A DNA stretch of 64,000 nucleotides, from contig CAJTDX010000007.1 in assembly GCA_910575155.1 (NCBI GenBank), forward strand, positions 1 through 64,000, in the 5' to 3' direction. The notes beneath the pieces were generated by a model. The model saw only the letters and a program-made list of their open reading frames with translations, did not search any database and was not told the origin of the DNA. Source of the DNA: Lachnospiraceae bacterium (GTDB lineage Bacteria > Bacillota > Clostridia > Lachnospirales > Lachnospiraceae). Below are positions 51,523-61,095 of this stretch, one piece after another (within the stretch, counting starts at the first letter, position 1; each line of letters opens with the position of its first letter). Both the position numbers and the translations under genes were made by a program.

Positions 51523-52596
51523 TTATTCACACATTCCCGCAGCTTTTTTATACTCTTCCATAATCTCCGACACATGTTCCAGCTTCTTTGCCCGGAACGC
51601 ATTGGAACCGCAGAAAATCAATCCCTGGTCCAGATTACCCTTTACTGCATTTACCAATGCGTCTGTAATACAATAAGGAATGTTCGCCGGATTACATTTT
51701 TCCAGACATTGATGACATTTCCAGTTCTCTGGTTTATCTTTCTCTTTGTCAAGAATAAATGCATTCTTTACCGCTCTGCCCGGCATTCCCACCGGGCTTT
51801 GCACCAGAACGATATCTTCCTCTTCTGCATCTATATAAGCCTGCTTATAACGATCGCTGGCATCGCACTCATAAGTAGTCACAAACCTGGTAGCCACCTG
51901 CACGCCGTCCGCTCCAAGTTTTAAGGCGTTTTCCATATCTGTTCCATCGTAAATTCCTCCGGCAACTACCACGGGAATATGATATCCATACTTTGCGCCA
52001 TATTCCTTGGAAACTTCCATGATACCCTGTATTTCTTTCTCATATTCCGCATCTGTAATTTTTTCCAGTTCTTCTCTGGCAAAGCCCAGATGACCGCCTG
52101 CTTTCGGTCCTTCAATCACCATAAGATCCGGACACCGTTTATATTTTCTGTCCCAGAGTCTGCAAATGACAGAGGCAGACTTTATGGATGACACAACAGG
52201 CGCTATTCTGGTTCTGGACTTTTCTACAAGCGACGGCAGTACAGCCGGAAGTCCGGCGCCGGATATAATCAAATCAGCTCCTGCTTTTACGGCCGCTTTT
52301 ACATACTCCTCATACCGCCTGGTAGCCACCATAATATTGACGCCAACCGCTCCGCAGCCTCCGGCAATCTCCTTTGCCCTGCGGATATGCTTTGCAATTG
52401 CCTTCAAATTTGTCTCAATGGGATGTTCCTCAAATTCCGGTTCCTGATACCCGATCTGGGCTGTGGAGATAATTCCAATACCTCCGCACTTTGCCACATT
52501 TCCGGCAAGCCCGGACAAACTGACGCCAACGCCCATGCCGCCTTGTATCACCGGAACAGGCGCTGTCAGTCCATTTATCATTAATGCTCTGCTCAT
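51523..52596 (-). CDS. NAD(P)H-dependent flavin oxidoreductase (nitronate monooxygenase / FabK-like)
   Basis: A 357-residue TIM-barrel flavoprotein. VPVIQGGMGVGVS, NIMVATRRYEEYVKAA, AGADLIISGAGLPA, EGPKAGGHLGF and AGGIYDGTDMENALKLGADGVQVATRF bind FMN. The C-terminus has CHQCLEKCNP and PYCI cysteines seen in long members of the family. Members act as nitronate monooxygenases or as enoyl-ACP reductase paralogues; sequence alone does not decide. It is the last gene of the fatty-acid operon, 12 bases after accDA, which suggests a lipid link. AGGAGA precedes the ATG. Confidence 0.85.
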   Translation of the reverse strand: MSRALMINGLTAPVPVIQGGMGVGVSLSGLAGNVAKCGGIGIISTAQIGYQEPEFEEHPIETNLKAIAKHIRRAKEIAGGCGAVGVNIMVATRRYEEYVKAAVKAGADLIISGAGLPAVLPSLVEKSRTRIAPVVSSIKSASVICRLWDRKYKRCPDLMVIEGPKAGGHLGFAREELEKITDAEYEKEIQGIMEVSKEYGAKYGYHIPVVVAGGIYDGTDMENALKLGADGVQVATRFVTTYECDASDRYKQAYIDAEEEDIVLVQSPVGMPGRAVKNAFILDKEKDKPENWKCHQCLEKCNPANIPYCITDALVNAVKGNLDQGLIFCGSNAFRAKKLEHVSEIMEEYKKAAGMCE

Positions 52597-52607
52597 AGCT
52601 GTCTCTC

Positions 52608-54290
52608 CTACATTTTTCGAAATCTCTCATAACGTAACTTTGCCAGTGTCTCTCCATCCAGAGACAGATATTTATGGAGAAATCTGCGTATCTCTTCTGC
52701 CATATCAGAAGCGATTTTCCCTGCATTCTGCGCATTTGCCGGCTCCGGCTCACGAATAATACGTTCAATAATGCCAAGCTCTTTTAATTCTTCCGCCGTT
52801 ACACGCATCTGCTCCGCCGCCAGAGGCGCTTTGGAGGAATCTTTCCACAAAATAGAAGCAAACCCCTCCGGCGATAAAATCGTATATGTGGCATTTTCCA
52901 TCATCCAGACTTCATTTCCCACTGCCAGGGCCAGCGCGCCTCCGCTGCCTCCCTCGCCGATCACAATACTTAAAATCGGAACTGTCAGATCTGACATCTC
53001 AAATAAATTACGCGCAATCGCTTCGCCTTGTCCCCGCTCTTCCGCCTCCATGCCGCAAAAAGCGCCCGGTGTATCTACAAAACAAATAACAGGACGGCGA
53101 AACTTCTCCGCCTGCTCCATCAGGCGCAGCGCTTTGCGATATCCTTCAGGAGAAGGCATACCAAAATTACGCGTAATATTCTCCTTTGTTGTCCTGCCTT
53201 TCTGCTGGCCAATCACCGTCACCGGACAACCGTCAAAATAGGCGATTCCGCCCACGATGGCTCCATCATCTGAAAAATGACGGTCTCCGTGCAATTCCAT
53301 AAAATCTGTAAATATTTCCTGAATATAATCCAATGCGCAGGGACGCTCCTGATCTCTGGCACGCTGCACACGCTCCCAGGCCGTCACCTGTTCTCTTCTT
53401 TTTACAGCCTCAGGCGCCCTTTCTTTTCTGCGGTTTGGAATCAGCGCTTCTTTTGCATCTGCCTGCCTGTGCATTACAATCAGCTTTGCCAGCGTTTCTT
53501 TTAAATCTTCCCGCTCCACAATGCCGTCAATCAGACCGTGCTCCAGCAAAAATTCTGCCCTCTGAAATCCTTCCGGAAGCTTCTGGCGTATCGTCTGTTC
53601 TATGACTCTGGGACCTGCAAATCCTACCAATGCTCCTGGTTCTGCAAGAATAAGATCGCCCAGCATGGCAAAACTTGCCGTTACGCCTCCGGTCGTGGGA
53701 TCCGTCAAAACAGAAACATACAATAGTCCCGCATTCGAATGGCGTTTCAAAGCAGCGGAAGTCTTTGCCATCTGCATTAAAGACACCATACCCTCCTGCA
53801 TTCTGGCCCCGCCGGAACAGGTAAATATAATGACGGGAAGTTTTAATTCTGTGGCGCGTTCCACAGTTCTTGCAATTTTCTCTCCCACTACGTAACCCAT
53901 GCTTCCCATTAAAAATCTGCCGTCGCAGACACAGACGACGGCTTCTTCTCCATGAATGGTACACATTCCACAGGTGACAGCTTCGTCAATACCAAACCGT
54001 TCTTTTAATGCTGTAATTTTTTCCGGATAATCAGGATAATCCAGCGGGTTTTCATTTGTAAGACCTTCTTCCCACTTATTATAACTTCCCTTATCTGCAA
54101 CCATTCTCAGACGTTTTCTTGTGGTGATACGGAAATATTTTCCGCATTTATAACAGATATAGTGGTTGTGCTTTACATCTTCTTTGTACAGCAGTTCCCC
54201 ACATCCATCACACTTGATCCATAAGCCCTCCGGCACCTGAGGATCTTTTCCCTGTACCGGAATATAACTGGTTTTCTTAAATTTCAGCAT
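52608..54290 (-). CDS. accDA: Acetyl-CoA carboxylase carboxyltransferase, fused beta-alpha subunits
   Basis: A 560-residue protein. Residues 1-280 are AccD: zinc ribbon C27-C30 and C46-C49, then GVVMDFTF-like [21 protein letters not shown] and GGARMQEGM. Residues 300-560 are Acc[71 protein letters not shown] and [16 protein letters not shown]. It transfers carboxyl from biotin to acetyl-CoA to make malonyl-CoA. No stop or frame change separates the halves, so the fusion is real. A 144-base gap separates it from accC. Confidence 0.95.
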   Translation of the reverse strand: MLKFKKTSYIPVQGKDPQVPEGLWIKCDGCGELLYKEDVKHNHYICYKCGKYFRITTRKRLRMVADKGSYNKWEEGLTNENPLDYPDYPEKITALKERFGIDEAVTCGMCTIHGEEAVVCVCDGRFLMGSMGYVVGEKIARTVERATELKLPVIIFTCSGGARMQEGMVSLMQMAKTSAALKRHSNAGLLYVSVLTDPTTGGVTASFAMLGDLILAEPGALVGFAGPRVIEQTIRQKLPEGFQRAEFLLEHGLIDGIVEREDLKETLAKLIVMHRQADAKEALIPNRRKERAPEAVKRREQVTAWERVQRARDQERPCALDYIQEIFTDFMELHGDRHFSDDGAIVGGIAYFDGCPVTVIGQQKGRTTKENITRNFGMPSPEGYRKALRLMEQAEKFRRPVICFVDTPGAFCGMEAEERGQGEAIARNLFEMSDLTVPILSIVIGEGGSGGALALAVGNEVWMMENATYTILSPEGFASILWKDSSKAPLAAEQMRVTAEELKELGIIERIIREPEPANAQNAGKIASDMAEEIRRFLHKYLSLDGETLAKLRYERFRKM

Positions 54291-54434
54291 TTATTTCCCT
54301 ACTTTCTGTCCCAAAATTTACGAAACGTAAACTTCTCTTCCACATTTGATATAGCCCCGGCAGAATTGCGGATATGCAGATTTGTCCTGTATCAGTCTAA
54401 ACCAGAGCAAAAACGCAGAGGCATTGTTAACTTT
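54291..54434 (-). other. Gap between accC and accDA with palindrome
   Basis: TTTACG-AAA-CGTAAA (54317-54331) is a perfect palindrome 30 bases before the accDA start. There is no U-run. It could be an operator for accDA or a small RNA hairpin. I see no good promoter in this gap. Confidence 0.35.
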
Positions 54435-55778
54435 TTACTTTTCAAAATAATCCGGTATAAAATGTGTGTTAATGTCGCCTGAGAGGAACGCCGGATGGTT
54501 TAAAATATCATACTGGAAATCAAGATTCGTTGTAATCCCATCCACTACCACTTCTCCCAGAGCGCTGCGCATTTTTCTGATCGCGTCAATCCGGTCTTCC
54601 CCATGGACAATCACCTTCGCTACCATAGAATCATAATAAGCGGGTATCGTATAACCATTGTACAGGGCAGATTCAATACGCACGCCGTTCCCTCCCGGAA
54701 AATGCAAATCCTCAATCGTTCCCGGACACGGCATAAAATTCTTTTCCGGATTTTCCGCATTGATACGGCATTCAATGGCATGACCCTTAAGCCGGATATC
54801 CTCCTGATGAATTTTCAGTTTCTCGCCTGCCGCAATCCGGATCTGCTGTTTTACCAGATCTATGCCTGTCACCATCTCTGTCACCGGATGTTCCACCTGG
54901 ATTCTGGTATTCATCTCCATAAAATAAAAATTCTTATCCTTATCCAGCAAAAATTCTATGGTGCCTGCATTTTCATAATGCACGGCGTTCGCAGCCTGTA
55001 CGGCAATCTCTCCCATGCGCTGGCGAAGCTCTTCATCAATGACTGCACAGGGGGATTCTTCCAGCATTTTCTGGTGGCGTCTCTGTACAGAACAGTCACG
55101 CTCTCCCAGCCACAGTGTATTTCCGAATTTATCCGCCAGAATCTGTATCTCAATATGCCTGGGATTCTCAATATATTTTTCAATATACATGGTATTATCC
55201 CCAAAGGAATTGACTGATTCCTGCTGTGCCAGATGAAAATGGTTTTCAAACTCTTCATGGTTTGCTGCAATCCGCATACCTTTTCCACCGCCTCCGGAAG
55301 ACGCCTTGATCATTACCGGATACCCCATATCATCCGCAATCTCTATGCCCCGTTCAGCTTCATAAACGGGTTCTTTGGTCCCTGGTACTACCGGAATCCC
55401 TGCTTCCATCATCGTAGCCCTTGCCTGGGATTTATTTCCCATCTTGCTAATCAGTTCGCCAGAAGGACCGATAAATGCAATTCCGCTTTTTACGCACATA
55501 TCTGCAAAATGCTCATTTTCCGACAAAAAACCAAATCCGGGATGAATCGCCTGCGCTTTTGTGGCAATGGCTGCGCTCATAATACGCTCCATATTCAGAT
55601 AACTTTCTGCGCTCTGCGCCGGACCAATACACACCGCTTCATCTGCAAGCTGCGTATGCAGGGCTTCCTTATCCGCCTCAGAATAAACGGCAACAGACAG
55701 AATCCCCATTTCGCGGCAGGCACGTATAATACGCACTGCAATCTCTCCCCGGTTGGCAATCAATATTTTTTGAAACAT
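54435..55778 (-). CDS. accC: Biotin carboxylase subunit of acetyl-CoA carboxylase
   Basis: A 447-residue ATP-grasp enzyme that carboxylates biotin on AccB. FQKILIANRGEIAVRIIRAC, PGFGFLSENEHFA, KASSGGGGKGMRIA, ERDCSVQRRHQKMLEE and EMNTRIQVEHPVTEM are diagnostic. Length is normal. AAAGGAG lies eight bases before the ATG. It lies 47 bases after fabZ. Confidence 0.97.
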   Translation of the reverse strand: MFQKILIANRGEIAVRIIRACREMGILSVAVYSEADKEALHTQLADEAVCIGPAQSAESYLNMERIMSAAIATKAQAIHPGFGFLSENEHFADMCVKSGIAFIGPSGELISKMGNKSQARATMMEAGIPVVPGTKEPVYEAERGIEIADDMGYPVMIKASSGGGGKGMRIAANHEEFENHFHLAQQESVNSFGDNTMYIEKYIENPRHIEIQILADKFGNTLWLGERDCSVQRRHQKMLEESPCAVIDEELRQRMGEIAVQAANAVHYENAGTIEFLLDKDKNFYFMEMNTRIQVEHPVTEMVTGIDLVKQQIRIAAGEKLKIHQEDIRLKGHAIECRINAENPEKNFMPCPGTIEDLHFPGGNGVRIESALYNGYTIPAYYDSMVAKVIVHGEDRIDAIRKMRSALGEVVVDGITTNLDFQYDILNHPAFLSGDINTHFIPDYFEK

Positions 55779-55825
55779 TTTAAATGCTCCTTTAACTTTT
55801 TAGTTTTCATAAACGCCAACAGCAA

Positions 55826-56254
55826 TCAGCCAATTGCAAAAGTCAGTTCGGCAGCAACCGCTACTTTTCCATTTACTGTCGCCGTAGCTTTTCCAACGCC
55901 CACTGGTCCCTTTTGTCTGATGATTTCAAGCTCCAGCAGCAGCACGTCTCCCGGAACCACCTTCTGTTTAAATCTGGCGTTATTGATCGCGCCAAAATAG
56001 GCTGTCTTTCCCTTAAACTCCGGATTACTCAGGATTGCCACCGCTCCCGCCTGGGCAAGCGCTTCTACAATCAAAACGCCCGGCATTACCGGCTCTTGCG
56101 GAAAGTGTCCGGCAAAAAACGGCTCATTATAGGTAACGCATTTCTTACCCAGCGCACGTTTCCCAGGCTCTAATTCCTCTATGGTATCCAACAGCAGAAA
56201 CGGCTGCCTGTGGGGAATAATTTCCATAATCTCTTTCGTTCCTAATAAGGACAT
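55826..56254 (-). CDS. fabZ: 3-hydroxyacyl-ACP dehydratase FabZ
   Basis: A 142-residue hot-dog-fold dehydratase. The catalytic His is in [11 protein letters not shown] and the Glu in [35 protein letters not shown] follows. It removes water from 3-hydroxyacyl-ACP. GGAGGG lies seven bases before the ATG. Confidence 0.96.
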   Translation of the reverse strand: MSLLGTKEIMEIIPHRQPFLLLDTIEELEPGKRALGKKCVTYNEPFFAGHFPQEPVMPGVLIVEALAQAGAVAILSNPEFKGKTAYFGAINNARFKQKVVPGDVLLLELEIIRQKGPVGVGKATATVNGKVAVAAELTFAIG

Positions 56255-56271
56255 TGTGTCTCCCTCCTGTC

Positions 56272-56724
56272 TTAAGCGATCACAAACAATGGCTGCCCAA
56301 ATTCAATCACGTCTTCATTTGATACCAGAATCTGCTTTACAACACCATCATACTCGCTCTCAATCTCATTCATCAGCTTCATGGCCTCTACAATTCCCAG
56401 AACCTGGCCTTTGCTGACGGAATCACCGACCCTGACAAACGGCTCATCTTCCGGAGAAGGCGATACATAAAAAGTTCCTACCAGAGGAGACTTGACTACA
56501 TTTCCTTCAAACGCTTCTTCTTTGCCTGCTTCTTCTGTTCTGGCAGGAACTCTCTGAAACTCTGCTGATGAAATCTGAGGCGAAGCCGTTTGTTCCACTG
56601 CAATTATCTTTTCTTTCTTTTCCTTTTTCATGGAGATAGAAACACCATTTTCTTCATAGGAAAACTGTGTCAGCTTTGAATCTGAAACAGTTTGAATTAA
56701 CGTTACCAGATTTTCAAATTCCAT
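56272..56724 (-). CDS. accB: Biotin carboxyl carrier protein AccB
   Basis: A 150-residue protein. The N-terminal helix ([19 protein letters not shown]), an Ala/Glu/Pro linker and the biotinyl domain are present; biotin attaches to K116 in [10 protein letters not shown]. It carries carboxyl between AccC and AccDA. AAGGAG lies seven bases before the ATG; four bases separate it from fabF. Confidence 0.96.
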   Translation of the reverse strand: MEFENLVTLIQTVSDSKLTQFSYEENGVSISMKKEKKEKIIAVEQTASPQISSAEFQRVPARTEEAGKEEAFEGNVVKSPLVGTFYVSPSPEDEPFVRVGDSVSKGQVLGIVEAMKLMNEIESEYDGVVKQILVSNEDVIEFGQPLFVIA

Positions 56725-56728
56725 AATC

Positions 56729-57964
56729 CTACTCCTTAAATTTCTTCAGCAACAGGCTTGCATTGTGCCCGCCAAATCCAAGTGAATTTGTCAAAGCATA
56801 ATTAAATTCCTGTTCAATTCCCTGCTTTTTCATATAGTTCAGATCTAACTCTTCTTCTGATTCCTGTAAGCCCACCGTAGCATGAATATAGTTATGATTC
56901 AATTGCAGAATACATGCAATGGCTTCCACTGCCCCTGCAGCTCCCAGTAAATGCCCGATCATGGATTTTGTAGAATTAATCTTCATCTTATAAGCATGAT
57001 CTCCAAAAGCAAGTTTTATGGCTCTTGTCTCAAAAAGATCGTTATGATGCGTGCTGGTTCCGTGAGCATTGATGTATTCCACGTCCTCCAAAGCCACGCC
57101 TGCGTCTTTCACAGCATTTTTCATCGCCATAGCCGCTCCCATACCGTCTTCTGCCGGAGAAGTGATATGATAAGCGTCACTGGTAGCTCCATATCCCACC
57201 ACTTCCGCAAGAATCGCAGCTTTGCGCTTTCTGGCATGTTCCAGTTCTTCTAACACGATCGCTCCGGCGCCCTCTCCCATCACAAAACCGCTTCGCTCCT
57301 TATCAAAAGGAATCGAACAGCGATTCACATCATTGCTGGAAGATAATGCTGTCAAAGCCGTAAATCCGCCGATTCCGATCGGCGTTATAGAACTTTCCGT
57401 TCCGCCTGCCACCATCACATCAGCGTCTCCCACCTGAATTGTCCGGTATGCCTCGCCAATGGAATGCGTTCCTGTGGCGCATGCTGTCACCACATTCAGA
57501 CTCTTTCCTTTTAAGCCGAACTGGATCGATACATTTCCAGCCGCCATGTTCGTAATCATCAAAGGCACCAAAAGGGGATTGATTCTGCCCGGACCTCTGT
57601 CGAGAAGCTTTTTATGCTCCCGTTCCATAGCCTGAAGACTCCCAACCCCGGAACCTATGGCACATCCCACACGATACGGGTCCTCTTCCTCCATATTGAT
57701 TCCAGACTGTTCCAACGCTTCTTTTGACGCGGCAACTGCATACTGGCAGAACAATTCCATACGTTTTGCCGACTTAGGGTCCATATAATTTTTTCCGTCA
57801 AAACCTTTTACGCTGGCCGCCACCTTTACTTTAAACTTCTCCGTATCAAACTGCGTAATTTCTCCAAATCCTGTCTTTCCGGTTTTCAGACTTTCCCAAA
57901 ATTCTCCGGTATTCAGTCCAATGGGAGTTATGGCGCCCATGCCAGTCACAACAACTCTTTTCAT
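56729..57964 (-). CDS. fabF: 3-oxoacyl-ACP synthase II FabF
   Basis: A 411-residue condensing enzyme. The Cys-His-His triad is in VVTACATGTHSIGE, NAHGTSTHHND and STKSMIGHLLGAAG. KRVVVTGMGAITPIG starts the chain and NSLGFGGHNASLL ends it. It elongates acyl-ACP with malonyl-ACP. AAGGAGG lies five bases before the ATG. Confidence 0.97.
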   Translation of the reverse strand: MKRVVVTGMGAITPIGLNTGEFWESLKTGKTGFGEITQFDTEKFKVKVAASVKGFDGKNYMDPKSAKRMELFCQYAVAASKEALEQSGINMEEEDPYRVGCAIGSGVGSLQAMEREHKKLLDRGPGRINPLLVPLMITNMAAGNVSIQFGLKGKSLNVVTACATGTHSIGEAYRTIQVGDADVMVAGGTESSITPIGIGGFTALTALSSSNDVNRCSIPFDKERSGFVMGEGAGAIVLEELEHARKRKAAILAEVVGYGATSDAYHITSPAEDGMGAAMAMKNAVKDAGVALEDVEYINAHGTSTHHNDLFETRAIKLAFGDHAYKMKINSTKSMIGHLLGAAGAVEAIACILQLNHNYIHATVGLQESEEELDLNYMKKQGIEQEFNYALTNSLGFGGHNASLLLKKFKE

Positions 57965-57978
57965 ACAATCCTCCTTCT

Positions 57979-58722
57979 CTACATTCCCATACCGCCGTCC
58001 ACATGAAGCACCTGGCCGGTAATATAGGAAGCGTCATCCGAAGCTAAAAAGCAGACTGCTTTTGCCACTTCTTCTGCCTTTCCAAATCTGCCGAACGGAA
58101 TCTGGCTCTTTCCAGCCTCCACCGCAGTTTCCGGCAGCTTTTCCGTCATTTCCGTCTCAATAAATCCAGGCGCAACCGCATTCACACGGATTTCTCTTGA
58201 GGCAAGTTCTCTTGCCAGTGACTTGGTAAATCCTATCACACCCGCTTTGGAAGCCGCATAATTGGTTTGCCCTGCATTTCCCATAACGCCGGAAATAGAA
58301 GAAATATTGACAATACAGCCTGCTTTCTGTTTCAACATCTGACGCGCCGCATATCTGCAGGTATGGAACACACCTTTGAGATTCGTGTTAAGCACTGCGT
58401 CAAAATCCTCTTCCTTCATCTTTAAGATGAGGTTATCCCTGGTGATTCCGGCATTATTTACCAGAATATCAAGACGCTTATATTGAGAAATCATTTCCTT
58501 CATCATAGTTTCCACTGCCTGAGGATTCGCAACACTGCAGCCAAAGCTGATTGCTGTTCCTCCTGCTTCCCGGATCTCTGAAACCACCTGTTCGGCTGCT
58601 TCTTTTGAACCATTATAATTGACAATCACCATTGCTCCCTGGGAAGCCAGAGTTTTCGCAATGGCTCTGCCGATTCCTCTGGATGCCCCGGTAACTAACG
58701 CCGTCTTTCCTTCTAATCTCAT
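57979..58722 (-). CDS. fabG: 3-oxoacyl-ACP reductase FabG
   Basis: A 247-residue short-chain dehydrogenase. The NADPH loop is TGASRGIGRAIA, with NNAGITRDNL and the Ser-Tyr-Lys set in NISSISGVMGNAGQTNYAASKAG. It reduces 3-ketoacyl-ACP. GGAGG lies five bases before the ATG. A 144-base gap with a hairpin separates it from fabD. Confidence 0.97.
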   Translation of the reverse strand: MRLEGKTALVTGASRGIGRAIAKTLASQGAMVIVNYNGSKEAAEQVVSEIREAGGTAISFGCSVANPQAVETMMKEMISQYKRLDILVNNAGITRDNLILKMKEEDFDAVLNTNLKGVFHTCRYAARQMLKQKAGCIVNISSISGVMGNAGQTNYAASKAGVIGFTKSLARELASREIRVNAVAPGFIETEMTEKLPETAVEAGKSQIPFGRFGKAEEVAKAVCFLASDDASYITGQVLHVDGGMGM

Positions 58723-58787
58723 ATTTTCCTCCGATTATTTTATAAGAAACGAATGAAACGCTGGCATCTGATCCGTTTCCATTGCGC

Positions 58788-58828
58788 CAGCCGCATACCG
58801 CAAAACAGTTACGTTCCATATGCGGCTG
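58788..58828 (-). other. Stem-loop in the fabD-fabG gap
   Basis: CAGCCGCATA (58788-58797) pairs perfectly with TATGCGGCTG (58819-58828) around 21 bases. No U-run follows on either strand. It is the only sizeable spacer within the otherwise tight fab operon, so it may regulate RNA stability or translation of fabG onward. Confidence 0.5.
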
Positions 58829-58866
58829 TATGCATCTTTCTACAGTAACTGCCATTAATTCCTCAA

Positions 58867-59787
58867 CTACTGTAAAATTTTTAATAACTCTTCCATATCT
58901 TCTACTGTCTCAACATGACAGCACTGCGCCTGAGGCGCAATCTTTTTCAAAAATCCGCACAATGTCTTTTTCGGACCAATTTCAATAAAAAGATCTGCTC
59001 CATCTGCGATCATCCGCTCCACACTCTGCTGCCAGCGCACAGAAGAAGATACCTGACGCTCCAGTAAACCTTTCACATCCTCTTTGTCGGTCACATATTC
59101 CGCGCTGACATTCGATACGTAAGGCGTTGTTATTTCACCTATTTCTACATTCACAAGCGCTTCGGCAAGTTTTTTCCCTGCTCCTTCCAGCATTCCGGAA
59201 TGAAACGGACCGCTGACTTTCAGAGGTATACAGCGCTTTGCCCCCGCCTCTTTCAATGTCTGGGCCGCCTTATTGACTGCAGATGCTTCTCCGCTGATTA
59301 CGATCTGTCCCGGACAATTATAATTGGCAACAGAAACAATTCCCTCTGTCTTCTCACAAATTCGTTCTATCTCTTCATGATCCAGTCCCATCACGGCTGT
59401 CATAGCTCCGCCCTCCGGCACTGCCTCCTGCATATAAAGACCGCGTTTTGTCACAAGCGATAACGCATCATGCACGGTAAGCCCTCCGGAAGCAACCAGC
59501 GCCGCGTATTCTCCAAGACTCAGCCCCGCATTGACAGAGGAAGAAACTCCATGCTCCTCTAACACCTTCAAAATAGCCAGCTCCACTGCCAGCATTGCCA
59601 CCTGCGTATATTTTGTAATATGAAGCTTCTCATTTTCCTGAAAAATCAATTCTCCCATGGACATGCCGGACACCTTGTCTGCTATGGCAAACACTTCTTT
59701 GGCACGATCGTATTTTTCATAAAAATCTTTTCCCATCCCGGTATACTGCGCACCCTGTCCCGGGAACATAAACGCTATTTTACTCAT
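58867..59787 (-). CDS. fabD: Malonyl-CoA:ACP acyltransferase FabD
   Basis: A 306-residue enzyme. The nucleophile is S90 in AGLSLGEYAALVASG; FPGQGAQYTGMGKDF at the start, GPFHSGMLEGA and FIEIGPKKTLCGF are typical. It loads malonyl onto ACP. Its start overlaps the fabK end by eight bases. AAGGAG is six bases before the ATG. Confidence 0.97.
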   Translation of the reverse strand: MSKIAFMFPGQGAQYTGMGKDFYEKYDRAKEVFAIADKVSGMSMGELIFQENEKLHITKYTQVAMLAVELAILKVLEEHGVSSSVNAGLSLGEYAALVASGGLTVHDALSLVTKRGLYMQEAVPEGGAMTAVMGLDHEEIERICEKTEGIVSVANYNCPGQIVISGEASAVNKAAQTLKEAGAKRCIPLKVSGPFHSGMLEGAGKKLAEALVNVEIGEITTPYVSNVSAEYVTDKEDVKGLLERQVSSSVRWQQSVERMIADGADLFIEIGPKKTLCGFLKKIAPQAQCCHVETVEDMEELLKILQ

Positions 59788-60715
59788 TTGTCGCTCCTTG
59801 TAATAAAGCCGCAGCTTCTTTCATGATCTCATCTATAATCTCCTGACAAGTCTGCTCTTTACTGATTAAGCCGGCAATCTGGCCTGCCATAACTGTTCCA
59901 TGTTTTACATCACCGTCCACAACGGCATTTCGCAAAGCGCCAACCGTCATAAGCTCCAGTTCTTCAAAAGGAACGCCTTCCTGCTCCTTTTTGAGATACT
60001 CTTTTGTCATCTGGTTGCGCAGCTGGCGGATTGGATGTCCGTGACTTCTTCCTGTGACTGCAGAATCAATATCTTTGGCCTTGATAATTCTCTCTTTGTA
60101 ATTCTCATGGCAGATAGATTCTTTTGCCACCACAAAGCGGGTTCCTATTTGTACTGCGTCTGCTCCCAGCATGAAGCACGCTGCCATTCCCCTGCCGTCT
60201 CCGACTCCTCCCGCTGCAATTACAGGCACTTTCACCGCATCCCTCACCTGAGGTACCAGCGTCATTGTGGTGGCGGCCCCTATATGACCGCCGGACTCTG
60301 TTCCCTCTGCAATCACAGCGTCCGCGCCGCCGCGCTCCATCATCCTTGCCAGAGCCACGCTTGCCACTACCGGAATCACTTTGCTGCCTGCGGACTTCCA
60401 CATTTCCATATATTTTCCCGGATTTCCCGCGCCGGTGGTAATCACCGGCACCTTCTCCTCTACCAGTACCTGCGCCACCTCATCGGCGTATGGACTGAGC
60501 AGCATGACATTTACGCCAATCGGGTTACTGGTAATCTCCCGTGCTTTACGGATTTCTCCCCGCACCCAGTCTGCCGGAGCATTCGCCGCGCCGATAATAC
60601 CCAGTCCGCTGGCCGCCGACACTGCCGCTGCCAGATGATGCTCTGCCACCCATGCCATCCCTCCCTGGATGATAGGGTTATCTATATGTAATAGTTCCGT
60701 GATTTTTGTTCTCAT
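59780..60715 (-). CDS. fabK: Enoyl-ACP reductase II FabK
   Basis: A 311-residue FMN-dependent TIM-barrel enzyme. IDNPIIQGGMAWVAEHHLAAAVS, PIGVNVMLLSP, EGTESGGHIGA and PVIAAGGVGDGRGMAACFMLGADAVQIGTRF match FabK. It makes the last reduction in each cycle; FabK is not inhibited by triclosan, as known for Streptococcus pneumoniae. It follows acpP by three bases. Confidence 0.96.
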   Translation of the reverse strand: MRTKITELLHIDNPIIQGGMAWVAEHHLAAAVSAASGLGIIGAANAPADWVRGEIRKAREITSNPIGVNVMLLSPYADEVAQVLVEEKVPVITTGAGNPGKYMEMWKSAGSKVIPVVASVALARMMERGGADAVIAEGTESGGHIGAATTMTLVPQVRDAVKVPVIAAGGVGDGRGMAACFMLGADAVQIGTRFVVAKESICHENYKERIIKAKDIDSAVTGRSHGHPIRQLRNQMTKEYLKKEQEGVPFEELELMTVGALRNAVVDGDVKHGTVMAGQIAGLISKEQTCQEIIDEIMKEAAALLQGATNE

Positions 60716-60718
60716 CTG

Positions 60719-60949
60719 TTATTCCACACCTTTTTCTTTTAAATAATTTACAACATCACCAACGGTGCTCAGTTTTTCCAGGTCTTCTGAAGGAATTTCC
60801 ACAGAATATTCATCCTCCAGCGCCATCACCAGTTCAAATAAATCCAGAGAATCTGCTCCCAGATCTTCTTTAAAAGAAGTCTCCATTGTAATTCCCTCTG
60901 CCTCTGTGCTCAACTGCTCTGCGATAATTTCTTTCATTCTTTCCAACAT
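60719..60949 (-). CDS. acpP: Acyl carrier protein
   Basis: A 76-residue, acidic helical protein. The phosphopantetheine attachment serine is S34 in [20 protein letters not shown]. It is the first gene of the fab operon, behind the promoter and palindrome at 60974-61018. AAAGGAG lies eight bases before the ATG. Confidence 0.97.
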   Translation of the reverse strand: MLERMKEIIAEQLSTEAEGITMETSFKEDLGADSLDLFELVMALEDEYSVEIPSEDLEKLSTVGDVVNYLKEKGVE

Positions 60950-60973
60950 ATTTCAATCTCCTTTTTATTTCAA

Positions 60974-60994
60974 ATATTTTGATACTCAAAATAT
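60974..60994. promoter_or_regulatory. Palindromic FabT-like operator ATATTTTGA-TAC-TCAAAATAT
   Basis: Perfect nine-base arms with a three-base spacer. The core TTTGA-N3-TCAAA resembles sites of FabT, a MarR-family repressor of fab genes in streptococci and relatives. The palindrome covers most of the -10 box of the acpP promoter, so bound protein would block transcription. No MarR-family gene is in the window. Confidence 0.6.
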
Positions 60995-61018
60995 ATCACA
61001 GGGAACTTTTCTTGTCAA
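60990..61018 (-). promoter_or_regulatory. Strong SigA-type promoter of the fab operon
   Basis: On the minus strand TTGACA (61013-61018) and TATATT (60990-60995) have a 17-base spacer. Confidence 0.85.
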
Positions 61019-61095
61019 TAAAAACAGTAGAATTTTTTTCTCAATTATGATATTCTATACTTAGTACAATCTATGAAAGAAAGGGGGAAGCTACA

